A stretch of 58,215 nt of DNA, taken from contig DASZBR010000004.1 in the NCBI GenBank assembly GCA_035943935.1, positions 1-58,215 of the forward strand, in the 5' to 3' direction. Source of the stretch: DASZBR01 sp035943935. GTDB taxonomy: Bacteria; Pseudomonadota; Gammaproteobacteria; DASZBR01. Shown here in pieces: positions 16,330 to 25,814 of this stretch. The notes beneath the pieces are model-generated. The model was not told the origin of the DNA. It was given only the letters and a program-made list of their open reading frames with translations, and made no database searches. Each line of letters begins with the position of its first letter. Position 1 is the stretch's first letter. The position numbers and the translations under genes were made by a program.

Positions 16330-17559
16330 TTAACCGATCTTTTTGAAAATCAGCGAGGTGTTTATGCCACCAAAGGCAAAGTTATTCGACATAATATACT
16401 CGCCATCAATATTACGTCCTGCATCCGTTATGTAATCACATTCAGCACATAGCGGATCCAATTTTTTAAGATTCAGTGTAGGTGAAAACCATTTATTATT
16501 CATCATCTCAATACTCAGCCATGCTTCTAACGCGCCACACGCACCCAGCGTATGTCCCATATAACTTTTTAAAGAACTGATGGGTGTTTTATTGCTAAAC
16601 ACATTTGCGGTTGCATGTGATTCTGCGATATCGCCTTGCGTCGTTCCCGTACCATGTGCGTTGATATAACTAATGGCAGAAGCAGGAATATCAGCATCTT
16701 TTAAGGCAAGTTCAATCGCAATTTGCATGGTTTTTGCGTTTGGATTGGTCACATGACAACCGTCACTGTTGGTACCAAAACCCACTAATTCTGCATACAT
16801 TTTTGCACCCCGTGCGCGTGCATGTTCATATTCTTCTAATATTAACGTTCCTGCGCCTTCACCAATCACTAATCCATCGCGATCAACATCAAACGGGCTC
16901 GGTGTTGCGTGTGGCGTGTCATTTCGCACACTAGTCGCATATAAAGTATCAAATACGGCTGCTTCCGTTGCACATAATTCTTCTGCACCACCCGCGACCA
17001 TAATATTTTGTCGACCACTGCGAATCGTTTCATACGCATAACCAATGCCTTGGCTTCCAGAGGTACAGGCGCTGGACGTTGTCATGATTCTTCCCGTAAT
17101 ACCGAAAAAGACGCCAATATTCACAGGCGCCGTGTGCGGCATCATTTTAATATACGTTGTGGCGTTAATATTTTTCGTATTTTTGTCAATAATCATGGTG
17201 TTGAAAGCCCCAATGGCTTGCGGCGTTCCTGTCGACGAACCGTAGGCAATGCCCAATGTACCGCTACTTAATAAAGGACTGTCTAATAAATTTGCGTGAA
17301 GTAGTGCGCTTTCGGTTGCGATGGCAGACATTAAAGCGACACGTCCCATGCCACGCATGGTTTTGCGCGTAAAACGTTCAGACAGCATAAATTCTGCAGC
17401 AGGTGCGGCGAGTCGTGTATGCAGGCCAATATAATCGTTCCAGTCGGGCATGTATTTTATGGCATTGGTATAACTATTTAATTTTTGCTGGATGGTTTTC
17501 CAATCATTTCCCAATGGACTAATTCCTGCCATTCCGGTGACGACTACGCGGCGGTTCAT
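16330..17559 (-). CDS. apeR: Beta-ketoacyl-ACP synthase of APE cluster (ApeR-like)
   Basis: A 409-residue ketosynthase of the FabB/FabF family. The Cys-His-His set is present: SSACTSGSQG with the nucleophile Cys, INAHGTGTTQGD, and KSYMGHTLGACGALE. The terminal NNFAFGGINTSL glycine-rich loop is also intact. Position is last in the conserved O-P-Q-R gene order of aryl-polyene clusters, and its start overlaps the reductase gene by 4 bases. It probably supports chain initiation or extension. The symbol follows synteny with described APE clusters rather than a test. Confidence 0.85.
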   Translation of the reverse strand: MNRRVVVTGMAGISPLGNDWKTIQQKLNSYTNAIKYMPDWNDYIGLHTRLAAPAAEFMLSERFTRKTMRGMGRVALMSAIATESALLHANLLDSPLLSSGTLGIAYGSSTGTPQAIGAFNTMIIDKNTKNINATTYIKMMPHTAPVNIGVFFGITGRIMTTSSACTSGSQGIGYAYETIRSGRQNIMVAGGAEELCATEAAVFDTLYATSVRNDTPHATPSPFDVDRDGLVIGEGAGTLILEEYEHARARGAKMYAELVGFGTNSDGCHVTNPNAKTMQIAIELALKDADIPASAISYINAHGTGTTQGDIAESHATANVFSNKTPISSLKSYMGHTLGACGALEAWLSIEMMNNKWFSPTLNLKKLDPLCAECDYITDAGRNIDGEYIMSNNFAFGGINTSLIFKKIG

Positions 17560-18281
17560 GCTAAACCTCCGTTCACGGAAATCACTTGGCGCGTAATATA
17601 GGCCGCGTCATCGGATAATAAAAAGCTGACAGTAGCAGCAACTTCTTCGGGTTTACCCACACGACGTGAAGGAATAATTTTAAGTACTTCCTCCAAAGGG
17701 AGCTCTTTGATCATATCGGTTTCTATAATTCCTGGCGCGACACAATTCACCGTAATATTTCGTTTCGCCAGTTCTAAAGCCAATGCTTTGGTGGCACCAA
17801 TAATACCTGCTTTTGCAGCGCTGTAATTCACTTGGCCGCGATTACCCATGATGCCAGATACAGAGGCGAGGGTGACTATTCTTCCCGGTAATTTGCGTGC
17901 AATCATCGGCATGATTAAAGGTTTTAAAATATTATAAAAGCCATCTAAATTAGTATTTAATACACTGTCCCAATCGTCGTCAGACATCATGGGAAAGGCG
18001 TTATCGCGTGCAATGCCAGCATTACAAACAACTCCATAATAACAACCGTGTTTTTCTATATCAGCTAATAATATTTTGCTAGTCTCTGCACGGTTCGATA
18101 AATCAAATTGTAATACACGGGCTTGCTGTCCTAATTCAATAATAGAATTTTGTATGTTATCTGCCGCTTCACGTTGAGAACGACAATGTAAAACAATATC
18201 GTAACCTTCACGTGCAAGACGTAATGCAATAGCTTTTCCAATGCCTCGACTCGAACCCGAAACAAAAACTGTTTTATCCAT
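17556..18281 (-). CDS. apeQ: 3-ketoacyl-ACP reductase of APE cluster (ApeQ-like)
   Basis: A 241-residue short-chain dehydrogenase. The nucleotide motif SGSSRGIGKA, the NAG motif (VVCNAGIA), the catalytic Ser (LASVSG) and the Tyr-Lys pair (NYSAAKAG) are present, followed by VAPGIIETDM and the terminal VNGG. It should reduce ketoacyl-ACP intermediates with NADPH in each cycle of polyene building. It overlaps apeR by 4 bases and abuts apeP with no gap, in the O-P-Q-R order. Confidence 0.9.
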   Translation of the reverse strand: MDKTVFVSGSSRGIGKAIALRLAREGYDIVLHCRSQREAADNIQNSIIELGQQARVLQFDLSNRAETSKILLADIEKHGCYYGVVCNAGIARDNAFPMMSDDDWDSVLNTNLDGFYNILKPLIMPMIARKLPGRIVTLASVSGIMGNRGQVNYSAAKAGIIGATKALALELAKRNITVNCVAPGIIETDMIKELPLEEVLKIIPSRRVGKPEEVAATVSFLLSDDAAYITRQVISVNGGLA

Positions 18282-18743
18282 TTATCTATCCTCTAATTCT
18301 AAAAAATTATTGACGTTTTCCGGTAAAAAAGCATTTATTGTTGCTGTGGCAATAATCTCATTGCCTTCTGAAATAGCACATTCAAATGCACTCAAGCCAT
18401 TGGGTGATTCCAGAATACAGCGCGCTGAAATTGTTAAGATGCTGCCTATAGAGAAATAGGGCTTGCTGCATTCATAACGCCGTGTTCCCACCAAGAAACC
18501 AATCTTAACAGGTTGGCCTAGTTTGATCGCATGAAAACCTGCATACGCACCCATAGTTTGTGCCATATATTCTATGCCCACCCAGCTGCCTACGCCTAAT
18601 TCATCACAGAATAAGCTGTCGGACCGTATCGTTACTTCTGTAGATAGCATGTTATCACTCACAGAAATTACGCGGTCTAATAACAACATGGGTTCAGCGT
18701 GAGGGACTAATAATTTGATATCAGGCAATTTCATGTTTTTCAT
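18282..18743 (-). CDS. apeP: 3-hydroxyacyl-ACP dehydratase of APE cluster (ApeP-like)
   Basis: A 153-residue hotdog-fold protein. The LVPHAEPMLLLDRV segment with its catalytic-region His and the GIEYMAQTMGAYAGFHA helix match the COG4706 dehydratases of aryl-polyene clusters. It should remove water to create the conjugated double bonds, together with the dehydratase domain fused to the ligase at 25786. It sits between the ketosynthase and the reductase genes with one- or zero-base gaps. Confidence 0.85.
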   Translation of the reverse strand: MKNMKLPDIKLLVPHAEPMLLLDRVISVSDNMLSTEVTIRSDSLFCDELGVGSWVGIEYMAQTMGAYAGFHAIKLGQPVKIGFLVGTRRYECSKPYFSIGSILTISARCILESPNGLSAFECAISEGNEIIATATINAFLPENVNNFLELEDR

Positions 18744-18744
18744 A

Positions 18745-19893
18745 TCAGGTTCTACCCAAAATTAAAGCGATGTTACTACCACCAAACGCAAAAGAATTGC
18801 TTAAAATATAATTAAGAGGCCGTCCCAAACAACTTTTTATTTCAGCGAAACGTAGAATAGGCAAGCGTGGATCTTGTATGCCATCCCATATTTGTGGGGG
18901 TAGTGCTCCTGTAGCATTTTCAGGATGTAATGTCAGCCAACATAATCCTGCTTCTATTGCACTCGCTGCACCCAGTGTATGACCCGTGAGTGCTTTTGTT
19001 GAGCTGGCAAATATTTTATCGCCGAATAATTGATGAATAACCTGCGATTCCATTGCGTCATTTTGTAACGTCGCCGTTCCGTGTAAATTAATATAATCAA
19101 TCTCTTTTGGAGTAATACCCGCGCGCGAGAGCGCTTTTTGTATGGCGATTATTGCGCCGGTGCCGGCAGGATCCGGCGCAGAAATATGATACGCATCAGA
19201 GGATTCACCCCAACCACTTAATAGAATATCGCTGGGTTCTTTTGTCATTAAAAATAACGCCGCGCCTTCACCAATGGTAATGCCATTTCTATTTGCACTA
19301 AAAGGATTACAGCGCGTGGGGCTGATGGATTCCAATGATGCAAATCCGGCTTGTGTAAATTCACATAAGGAATCGACGCCGCCGGTTAATACGGCATCAC
19401 ACACGCCTAATTGAATTAAGCGCGCGGCACTCGCCATGGCTTTTCCACTGGATGAACAGGCACTGGAGTGTGTATAGACGGGTCCTGAAATCCCCAGTGT
19501 TTTTGCCAAAGCTCGCGCCGGTGATCCTAATTCTTGTTGGCCATAGTGAAAATCATCGGGAAATTTTTTATTTATTTTATGTTCATTAAAAGCCAATTCG
19601 CCGTTTGAAATTCCTGAGGTACTGGTGCCCACAATAATTCCAATACGATGTGGACCATAGGTTTGTATAGCTTTTTCTACCGCAGGAAAAATTTGTTCCA
19701 GTGCGCCTAAAGCCAATTGATTATTACGACTGCGATCACGCAACGGTAAGTGATCATGAGAGGGTAAGTTATTTTTTAAAGTATCTCTCAGATCAAAAAT
19801 TTTGCCGTTCAATAAATTTTGTTTGATTTCAATAATATTATTGCCCAGTGAACAAATCATGCCTAATTGATTTAAATAAACGTTTGTTTTCAT
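18745..19893 (-). CDS. apeO: Beta-ketoacyl-ACP synthase of APE cluster (ApeO-like)
   Basis: A 382-residue ketosynthase. The nucleophile lies in SSACSSSGKAMASA, with LHGTATLQND and KALTGHTLGAASAIEAG supplying the two His residues; the terminal SNSFAFGGSNIAL loop is intact. In characterised APE systems the ApeO ketosynthase pairs with the ApeC chain-length factor; the candidate ApeC lies at 29019-29717. The gene starts 16 bases after the DUF3261 lipoprotein gene. Confidence 0.85.
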   Translation of the reverse strand: MKTNVYLNQLGMICSLGNNIIEIKQNLLNGKIFDLRDTLKNNLPSHDHLPLRDRSRNNQLALGALEQIFPAVEKAIQTYGPHRIGIIVGTSTSGISNGELAFNEHKINKKFPDDFHYGQQELGSPARALAKTLGISGPVYTHSSACSSSGKAMASAARLIQLGVCDAVLTGGVDSLCEFTQAGFASLESISPTRCNPFSANRNGITIGEGAALFLMTKEPSDILLSGWGESSDAYHISAPDPAGTGAIIAIQKALSRAGITPKEIDYINLHGTATLQNDAMESQVIHQLFGDKIFASSTKALTGHTLGAASAIEAGLCWLTLHPENATGALPPQIWDGIQDPRLPILRFAEIKSCLGRPLNYILSNSFAFGGSNIALILGRT

Positions 19894-19909
19894 GATTCGT
19901 TTTCCTGAT

Positions 19910-20467
19910 TTAATTAATTACGGATTGAATTTTAATTCTGTATTGATAACGGTAATTATGAATTATAACCGTGTTATTTTTTAAATAATCAATTTTTTCT
20001 ATAAGCATATGATTTTGATATAACATGCGGTAATGATGGTATTGTTGAATGTGCCAGTCGAAGGGTAAGGATTGGTGAAGAATATTGATGGGCCAAAGGG
20101 TCAGCTCGATATCTTCTAAAATACTTTGGCTGTTTATTTGTGCAGGCACATGCGGATCTTTCCAGGTTGTTAATGTTTTGCCGTCATAGTGAATCGTCAT
20201 GAAACGCCGGCCAAATAATAGCCCGACTAGATTTAATTGCTGTGGATCAATTTCCAATACCGTATCTAACTCGTGTGTTTTCCCACCACCCGTGACGGTC
20301 ATGTGTTGTTGCAAGCTGATTGATTTGCCTAAGGAAGCGGGTGAAAGTAGAAGCCCAATATGTTCAGGTTCTGTATTGTTAACAGGGTGTACTGTTGCAC
20401 AAGCGGTTAATAATAAAGTTAAAAATAAAGCTAATACTGAAATTAATAATAATCTTATGCGTTGCAT
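19910..20467 (-). CDS. DUF3261 lipoprotein of APE cluster
   Basis: A 185-residue lipoprotein with signal peptide and lipobox LLLTAC (Cys at about 23). The rest contains TVLEIDPQQLNLVGLLFGRRFMTIHYDG, typical of DUF3261 proteins that occur in aryl-polyene clusters. It is probably anchored in the outer membrane and helps place the finished lipid; this role is inferred from its neighbours, a LolA-like carrier and an MMPL exporter. It overlaps the oxidoreductase gene by 13 bases. Confidence 0.85.
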   Translation of the reverse strand: MQRIRLLLISVLALFLTLLLTACATVHPVNNTEPEHIGLLLSPASLGKSISLQQHMTVTGGGKTHELDTVLEIDPQQLNLVGLLFGRRFMTIHYDGKTLTTWKDPHVPAQINSQSILEDIELTLWPINILHQSLPFDWHIQQYHHYRMLYQNHMLIEKIDYLKNNTVIIHNYRYQYRIKIQSVIN

Positions 20468-21654
20468 AATTCCTCCAACGCTTTTAAGCGCCGCTCGCTG
20501 TGTTTGACAAAAGGATTGTTTTCATCCCAGGCATAGCCAGCCAGAATGGATGAAATCATACGACGAATTTCAGGCGGTTGTGTGTCATGAAAAATAACGT
20601 TTTGAAATTTACCGCTATACCACGATTCGACAAATGTTCTAAATGTATCCACACCCTTTTTTAAGGGAGTAGCATATTCGGTTTGCCAGTTGATATTTTC
20701 ACCCGCAAATTGTTTGTTTAATAGATTGGCTGCCAAAAAAGCTGACTTAAATGCAATAGTCACGCCCGATGAAAAGATGGGATCTAAAAATTCGCCGGCA
20801 TTGCCCAATAACGCATAATCCGTGCCATATAAAGACTTAACATTGGATGCATAACCCATGATCTCTCGTGCGGGTGTATCCCATATGGCATTTTTAAGTA
20901 ATGCTCTTAAGGATGGCTCTTCGTTGACCCAGTTTTTTAAATCCCTATGAGAAAAAAATTCTTTCTTAGCCACTATGCCAATCGAGCAGCGATTATTCGA
21001 GAAGGGAATGAGCCAATACCAAACATCAATATGATCGGGGTGTGTAATAATGCGAATTTTATTGCGATCATAATTATTATCAACAATATTGTCTTGAATA
21101 TGAGTAAACACTGCACCGCGTACAGGAAAATTGGATGGCATTTCTAAGTCTAATAATTTCGGTAACACTCGACCAAATCCACTGGCGTCTAATACAAATT
21201 TAGTTTTAATTTGATAAAGATTTTTTTCGGCGGATTGGATAGTAATAAAGGGAAATTCAAATTTAACAACAGTTTGTTTATATCTAATATCAGCGCCTAA
21301 TTTCTGAGCTTCGTTCGCTAAGATAAAATCAAATGCCGAACGCTCAACTTGATACGTCGTTCCCCAACCGTCAGAAAATTTATCGCGAAAATCAAATTCG
21401 GTATATTTATCGCGATAAATAAACGCCGCGCCGTTTTTATGCTGAAAACCCGCTTCAATAATAGGCTTTAATAAATTAGCGCGTTCTAAATATTCCATGC
21501 TTTGGGGAAGCAAACTTTCGCCAATGCTGAATCGGGGAAATTGTTCGCGTTCAATGACAATGACTTTTTTACCTTGCTGAACTAATAGCGCAGCAGCAAG
21601 TGATCCAGCAGGACCTGCGCCAATAATTAAAACGTCACATTGCTCAATAGCCAT
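20455..21654 (-). CDS. FAD-dependent oxidoreductase of APE cluster (halogenase-like fold)
   Basis: About 399 residues. The N-terminal FAD motif DVLIIGAGPAGSLAAALL, the middle GWGTTYQVERSAFD and the LLGNAGEFLDPIFSSGV (GD/N-type FAD contact) segment place it in the tryptophan-halogenase/geranylgeranyl-reductase-like group (COG0644). The start at 21654 (MAIEQCDV) is chosen because it opens directly onto the FAD motif; 8 further codons upstream overlap the MMPL gene. The classical halogenase Lys/WxWxIP motif is not obvious, so it is more likely a desaturase or reductase acting on the polyene or its head group. Function is unproven. Confidence 0.8.
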   Translation of the reverse strand: MAIEQCDVLIIGAGPAGSLAAALLVQQGKKVIVIEREQFPRFSIGESLLPQSMEYLERANLLKPIIEAGFQHKNGAAFIYRDKYTEFDFRDKFSDGWGTTYQVERSAFDFILANEAQKLGADIRYKQTVVKFEFPFITIQSAEKNLYQIKTKFVLDASGFGRVLPKLLDLEMPSNFPVRGAVFTHIQDNIVDNNYDRNKIRIITHPDHIDVWYWLIPFSNNRCSIGIVAKKEFFSHRDLKNWVNEEPSLRALLKNAIWDTPAREIMGYASNVKSLYGTDYALLGNAGEFLDPIFSSGVTIAFKSAFLAANLLNKQFAGENINWQTEYATPLKKGVDTFRTFVESWYSGKFQNVIFHDTQPPEIRRMISSILAGYAWDENNPFVKHSERRLKALEELCNA

Positions 21655-23902
21655 TAGTATTCCTAAAAATAGGCGCAATTAAGCCGACCAGTATTAACCC
21701 TAAAAACATGGTCAATCCAAACGCATGTAAGGGCGGTGTTTGGCTTAATCCGAGTAGTCCAAAAGAAAGTAGTGCGCTGATGGCAGATAATCCTATCGTT
21801 AACCACGCTTGATTGTTTGGGAGACGTGATTGTTCTTGTAAAAATATGCCGTAATCGACGCCCAATCCTAAAATAAGCATCAACGCTAATACGTGAAATA
21901 ATTCTAATGGAATGCCCAGAAATCCAAATATGGCCAAAGTCGAAAGACTGGCTAATGCAGGAGGCATCAATACACGCCAGGCTTTAAATCTATATCGCGT
22001 AAATAAAAGTATAAGAATAGCTCCGTAGGCGCCCAAAATTACGTGTCCCATATATTTTCTATAATGGCCTAATACAGAAGAAATGGCGCTGATTTTATCC
22101 ACCCATTGCACGCCCTGAAGTGTGACGTCTGTATGCGTGACATGATTTAAACCACGCACGGCAACAATACTCGCATAGGTATTGTTGATTTTGCCTAGCC
22201 ATAAAAATTTGAGTGGCTGACTGGCGGGCATATTAAAAAATAGTTCAGGGGTCAGTAGTGTTGAAGATTTTAATAAATTATTTTTGACTTTCTGTGACCA
22301 GGTTGAGTTCTCGCCAATATGTTGTGCAAGAGAATCAAGCGGCCCATGATTAAATAATAATTTTTGTTTGATTAATAATTGGTTTGTTTCTTGTCGTTGA
22401 ATAGACGGCACCCAATCTGATATGGCTTGATAACCTGTTTTTAATTGAAGTTTAAGCGCTTCTTCACGTTGTAAAACCATTTGTTCAGAATCACCCCGGA
22501 CTAAATAAAATTGAACTAAAGTAGGGGCGTTTAATAATTGGCTAAATTTAATTTGGTCATGAACTAAGTGCGGAGAAGGATTTTGCAGTGAGCGAATGTC
22601 ATCGCTGACGGTTAATTTAAATAAGCCTACGCTTATAAATATAAAAAATAATAAAATTATTAATAAACCCTTTTTATTAAATCTAAATAATGGCCAACGT
22701 GAAAGGCTGTTATCAAATTTTTTAGCTAGATTAGTTACTTTAATAGTATTAGGCGTAACAAAAATGGGGAACCATAAGATAACCGTCAGCCACGCAAAAA
22801 TTAATCCCAATCCAGAAAAGAGGGCCATTTGTTGTAAACCTGGAAATGGCGTTAGCGCTAAACCTGTATAACCGACTAATGCAGCCGTGAGCGTTAAAAT
22901 TAATCCGGGCCATAATTTTTTCAGCTCTTGATGCGCGCTGCATAAATAATATATGGCATAGTCTTGTGCAATGCCAATCAGACTTGCGCCAAACACTAAC
23001 GTTAATACATGTAACTCGCCTAAGAGATACTCACAAATACTAAAAGCACCCAAGCACCCAACACTGATAGATAAACCAATTAATAATAAGGGTTTGAAAG
23101 ATCTAAACGCCAGCCACATTAATAATAAAATACCTAACAACGATCCGACGGCAATCGTCGACATTTCTTTATGCGCTTCGTTACTTGCCGCCGCGGCATG
23201 TAAAATAACGCCCGTTGAAATAATTTTAATATTAGGATCAGAGCTCTGCGCTGCTTGTTCTGCTTGATTTAATAGGGGCATAACTGTTTTTTGAGTGGAC
23301 ATCGAAAACGCCGGTTTTTGCAGGGTCATTAAAATTACGGCGTAATTATTCTTTTTTCCTGCCACAAATAATTTTCCGTCACGGGGACGCACGGGAGTTT
23401 CTTGCGCGCGTGCTTGTAACCAGCCGCTGAATAATCCAAACGGATCGTCTTGCCATGTGCCAAGTTTTAATCCAATTACAGGGCTATACAAGCTGCCTAA
23501 TGCAATGTTCGTCCAATAACTGGCAGGTTGATTTTTTAATAACTCTTCTTGGTTGAGGGTCAATAACCCTAATCTATATTTATCAAAAGCGGTTAAATCA
23601 GCATTACTGTATTGAGTAGTCTGGATTAAATCAGGATGGGTTTTTATTACGGCTAAATAAGCATCTGCAGCACGTGAGGCATCAGCCCAATTCGGCGCGC
23701 CAATTAATACCGCGACTTGTTGCGAGACGGCATTGAACATATGGTCTGTTGCGGTTTGAATAACGGGATCTTGTTGATCAGCAGGTAGTAAAGACAAAAT
23801 ATTGGTATTAAACGTCATGCGTTTATTTTTTATTAAATCAATATTATAGGCTAGTAATAAAATAATTATGAATAACCATATTAATGCAAAGCATTTACGC
23901 AT
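21644..23902 (-). CDS. MMPL/RND-family lipid exporter of APE cluster
   Basis: About 752 residues starting at MRKCFALIW (23902), with two sets of membrane helices separated by large periplasmic loops: a first helix, a loop to about residue 255, helices to about 420, a second loop, and C-terminal helices. The IAQDYAIYYL and LGLGVDYGIFLQE motifs are the conserved acidic-residue helices of MMPL/COG4258 exporters. It should move the aryl-polyene lipid across the inner membrane toward the LolA-like carrier. It overlaps the upstream LolA gene by 8 bases and the downstream oxidoreductase gene by 11. Confidence 0.9.
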   Translation of the reverse strand: MRKCFALIWLFIIILLLAYNIDLIKNKRMTFNTNILSLLPADQQDPVIQTATDHMFNAVSQQVAVLIGAPNWADASRAADAYLAVIKTHPDLIQTTQYSNADLTAFDKYRLGLLTLNQEELLKNQPASYWTNIALGSLYSPVIGLKLGTWQDDPFGLFSGWLQARAQETPVRPRDGKLFVAGKKNNYAVILMTLQKPAFSMSTQKTVMPLLNQAEQAAQSSDPNIKIISTGVILHAAAASNEAHKEMSTIAVGSLLGILLLMWLAFRSFKPLLLIGLSISVGCLGAFSICEYLLGELHVLTLVFGASLIGIAQDYAIYYLCSAHQELKKLWPGLILTLTAALVGYTGLALTPFPGLQQMALFSGLGLIFAWLTVILWFPIFVTPNTIKVTNLAKKFDNSLSRWPLFRFNKKGLLIILLFFIFISVGLFKLTVSDDIRSLQNPSPHLVHDQIKFSQLLNAPTLVQFYLVRGDSEQMVLQREEALKLQLKTGYQAISDWVPSIQRQETNQLLIKQKLLFNHGPLDSLAQHIGENSTWSQKVKNNLLKSSTLLTPELFFNMPASQPLKFLWLGKINNTYASIVAVRGLNHVTHTDVTLQGVQWVDKISAISSVLGHYRKYMGHVILGAYGAILILLFTRYRFKAWRVLMPPALASLSTLAIFGFLGIPLELFHVLALMLILGLGVDYGIFLQEQSRLPNNQAWLTIGLSAISALLSFGLLGLSQTPPLHAFGLTMFLGLILVGLIAPIFRNTNGY

Positions 23903-24476
23903 GATTTTTGATATCAGAAAAAGTAATGAGCGTCTGATCGCCATTGGATTCATGAATCATGACTTTATTCACATGCGTGTTGCCATCCAAAGTAATATTT
24001 CCAATGACTTTAGCGAGTGCTTTATCGCGTGCAACAAGAGAAACATGCCAGGTATTATTTTTAATATTGCCATTAAGAATAAATGTTTTATCTAATTGAC
24101 TGAAATCTCCGGCTAATAACGAAAATAATACACTGTTGATCATTTTGACCACCGGCTCTTGTTGTGCACTTAATTGCATGACCGTTTGATTGCCTTGAAT
24201 TTGCGTAATGTCATCGCGCGTTAATTTGACGGTATTCGGAAAGGGATGCAATGTTTTCCAAACTACGCCCGTTTTTGCATTGACACAAAACGTGCCATTA
24301 GATAATAACGGTTTTGAGATGCCTATTAAGGTTTTAGTCTGATTAAAATTCCCGCACAGTATGGGAGATTTATCTAACATGGCTTGAATTTGCGCGATAG
24401 GCGCAGAGGCAAAAACAGAACCCGAAAATATTAATAGCAACAGGCTAAAAATTAATTTCTTCATAAATTTTTTCAT
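23895..24476 (-). CDS. LolA-like outer-membrane lipid carrier of APE cluster
   Basis: A 193-residue periplasmic protein with a signal peptide (about residues 1-23, ending VFASA). The mature part has the LolA-family pattern: GNFNQTKTLIGISKPLLSNG, then VVWKTLHPFP, a LAGDFSQL strand and a C-terminal ITFSDIK strand. In aryl-polyene clusters such proteins are thought to shuttle the product or a lipid intermediate through the periplasm. It overlaps the thioesterase gene by 4 bases. Confidence 0.85.
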   Translation of the reverse strand: MKKFMKKLIFSLLLLIFSGSVFASAPIAQIQAMLDKSPILCGNFNQTKTLIGISKPLLSNGTFCVNAKTGVVWKTLHPFPNTVKLTRDDITQIQGNQTVMQLSAQQEPVVKMINSVLFSLLAGDFSQLDKTFILNGNIKNNTWHVSLVARDKALAKVIGNITLDGNTHVNKVMIHESNGDQTLITFSDIKNHA

Positions 24477-24883
24477 AAAGCTAATTCTCCTATTTTTGCT
24501 AATAATACTTCTGGCGATTCAAAACACATCTCTTTCGTTTCCAACTTCACGGCAACTTGTGTCGTACTGGCTTTAGTTAAACGACGACCCGTCTCTGCAT
24601 CCGTAATTAAATAATTTATTTTCAGACGGTTTTGATATTCTATAAGAGTAGCGTGGATTTTTATTTTTTGGTTAAAAATAATCGGTTCAATATAACGCAG
24701 TTGTAAATCAATCACAGGCCAAACATAACCCGACGCTTTCATTTGGGCATAGTTATAACCAATATTATTTAATAATTCACAGCGGGCTATTTCTAGATAC
24801 TTCACATAATTCCCATGCCAAACCACATTCAGGGAATCGATATCATAAAAGGGAATGTCTATCATCACTTCAGCCGTTATCAT
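24473..24883 (-). CDS. apeK: 4HBT-type acyl thioesterase of APE cluster (ApeK-like)
   Basis: About 136 residues, a YbgC-type hotdog thioesterase. The catalytic segment FYDIDSLNVVWHGNYVKYLE carries the conserved Asp and His-Gly-Asn-Tyr. The start is placed at 24883 (MITAEVM), immediately after the stop of the acyltransferase gene; an upstream in-frame ATG at 24907 would overlap that gene. It could release aberrant or finished acyl chains from the carrier protein. Confidence 0.8.
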   Translation of the reverse strand: MITAEVMIDIPFYDIDSLNVVWHGNYVKYLEIARCELLNNIGYNYAQMKASGYVWPVIDLQLRYIEPIIFNQKIKIHATLIEYQNRLKINYLITDAETGRRLTKASTTQVAVKLETKEMCFESPEVLLAKIGELAL

Positions 24884-24884
24884 A

Positions 24885-25814
24885 TTAATGCGTATCCCAG
24901 AAATCATAGAAATTAAACCATTGTAGCGGATTCTGATGGCAATAAAAGGCTAAACGGCTGGCAAAATCTGCGGCAAGCTGAGTGAGGGCGTTGTCTCTGT
25001 TTTTATGCGGAAGTTGGACGCGGTCACGGAAGGATTCTATGTGTATTTCTGCGCCGTGTTCAGATTGCGTGGAAAAAATGAGATACGTTGGGCATTGCAA
25101 TAGATGTGCCATGATATAGGGCCCAACAGGAAATGACGCGTTTTCGCCTAAGAAGGGCACGGAAACCACGCGAGGATTCAACGATACTGGAATACGATCG
25201 CCCGCAATCACCACAAATTCACCGGCATCTGTTTTTGTTTTTAATTCTATCGCAGTGGTAGGCGTGAACTCTGTCACTTGAATCACATCTATCTGACTCG
25301 CCGGATTTAATTGCGCGAGCATGTCATTAAAGGCTTTTGCATGTTTGGTGTGCATTAATACGGTTAATTTTAATCCAGCCGTGTTTTTGGAAAATACGCG
25401 ACACAATTCGAGATTGCCGAAATGCGCACAAATAAATAATCCGCCGCGTTTCTGTGACAAATTATCTAAGATACATTGTTGGCCAAAGTACTGGATATTA
25501 TTTAAGGGTAATAGATTTCCCCACAGCAATAATTTATCCAGCATGCTTTCGGCAAAGACATAAAAGTGGCTAAAGCTGCTTTTATTACTCTTGATTTTAG
25601 TTAAATATTTTTGTGACGCCTTACGCGCACGCGGTTGAGCAAGAGTGTAAAAAAAGACGACAGGATATAACGCTATACGAAAGGGCTTGCGTCCAAAACA
25701 ACGGTAAAACCAAAATAAAAATTTCGAGCCGGCGACAAACGTAATTTCATGTATATTTGCCCAATGTTTTTTGTGTTTTTTTGGCCTAGTCAAAATAAAT
25801 GCTCCCACTGGCAT
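24885..25814 (-). CDS. LpxL/HtrB-like acyltransferase of APE cluster
   Basis: A 309-residue lipid-A-type acyltransferase. The catalytic HxxxxE motif is visible in ICAHFGNLELCR, followed by VVIAGDRIPV and VSVPFLGENASFPVGP. In several characterised aryl-polyene clusters this position holds a glycosyltransferase-acyltransferase fusion (ApeJ); here only the acyltransferase part is present. It should attach an acyl group, or the polyene itself, to a lipid head group at the inner membrane. The start overlaps the ligase-dehydratase gene by 29 bases. Confidence 0.8.
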   Translation of the reverse strand: MPVGAFILTRPKKHKKHWANIHEITFVAGSKFLFWFYRCFGRKPFRIALYPVVFFYTLAQPRARKASQKYLTKIKSNKSSFSHFYVFAESMLDKLLLWGNLLPLNNIQYFGQQCILDNLSQKRGGLFICAHFGNLELCRVFSKNTAGLKLTVLMHTKHAKAFNDMLAQLNPASQIDVIQVTEFTPTTAIELKTKTDAGEFVVIAGDRIPVSLNPRVVSVPFLGENASFPVGPYIMAHLLQCPTYLIFSTQSEHGAEIHIESFRDRVQLPHKNRDNALTQLAADFASRLAFYCHQNPLQWFNFYDFWDTH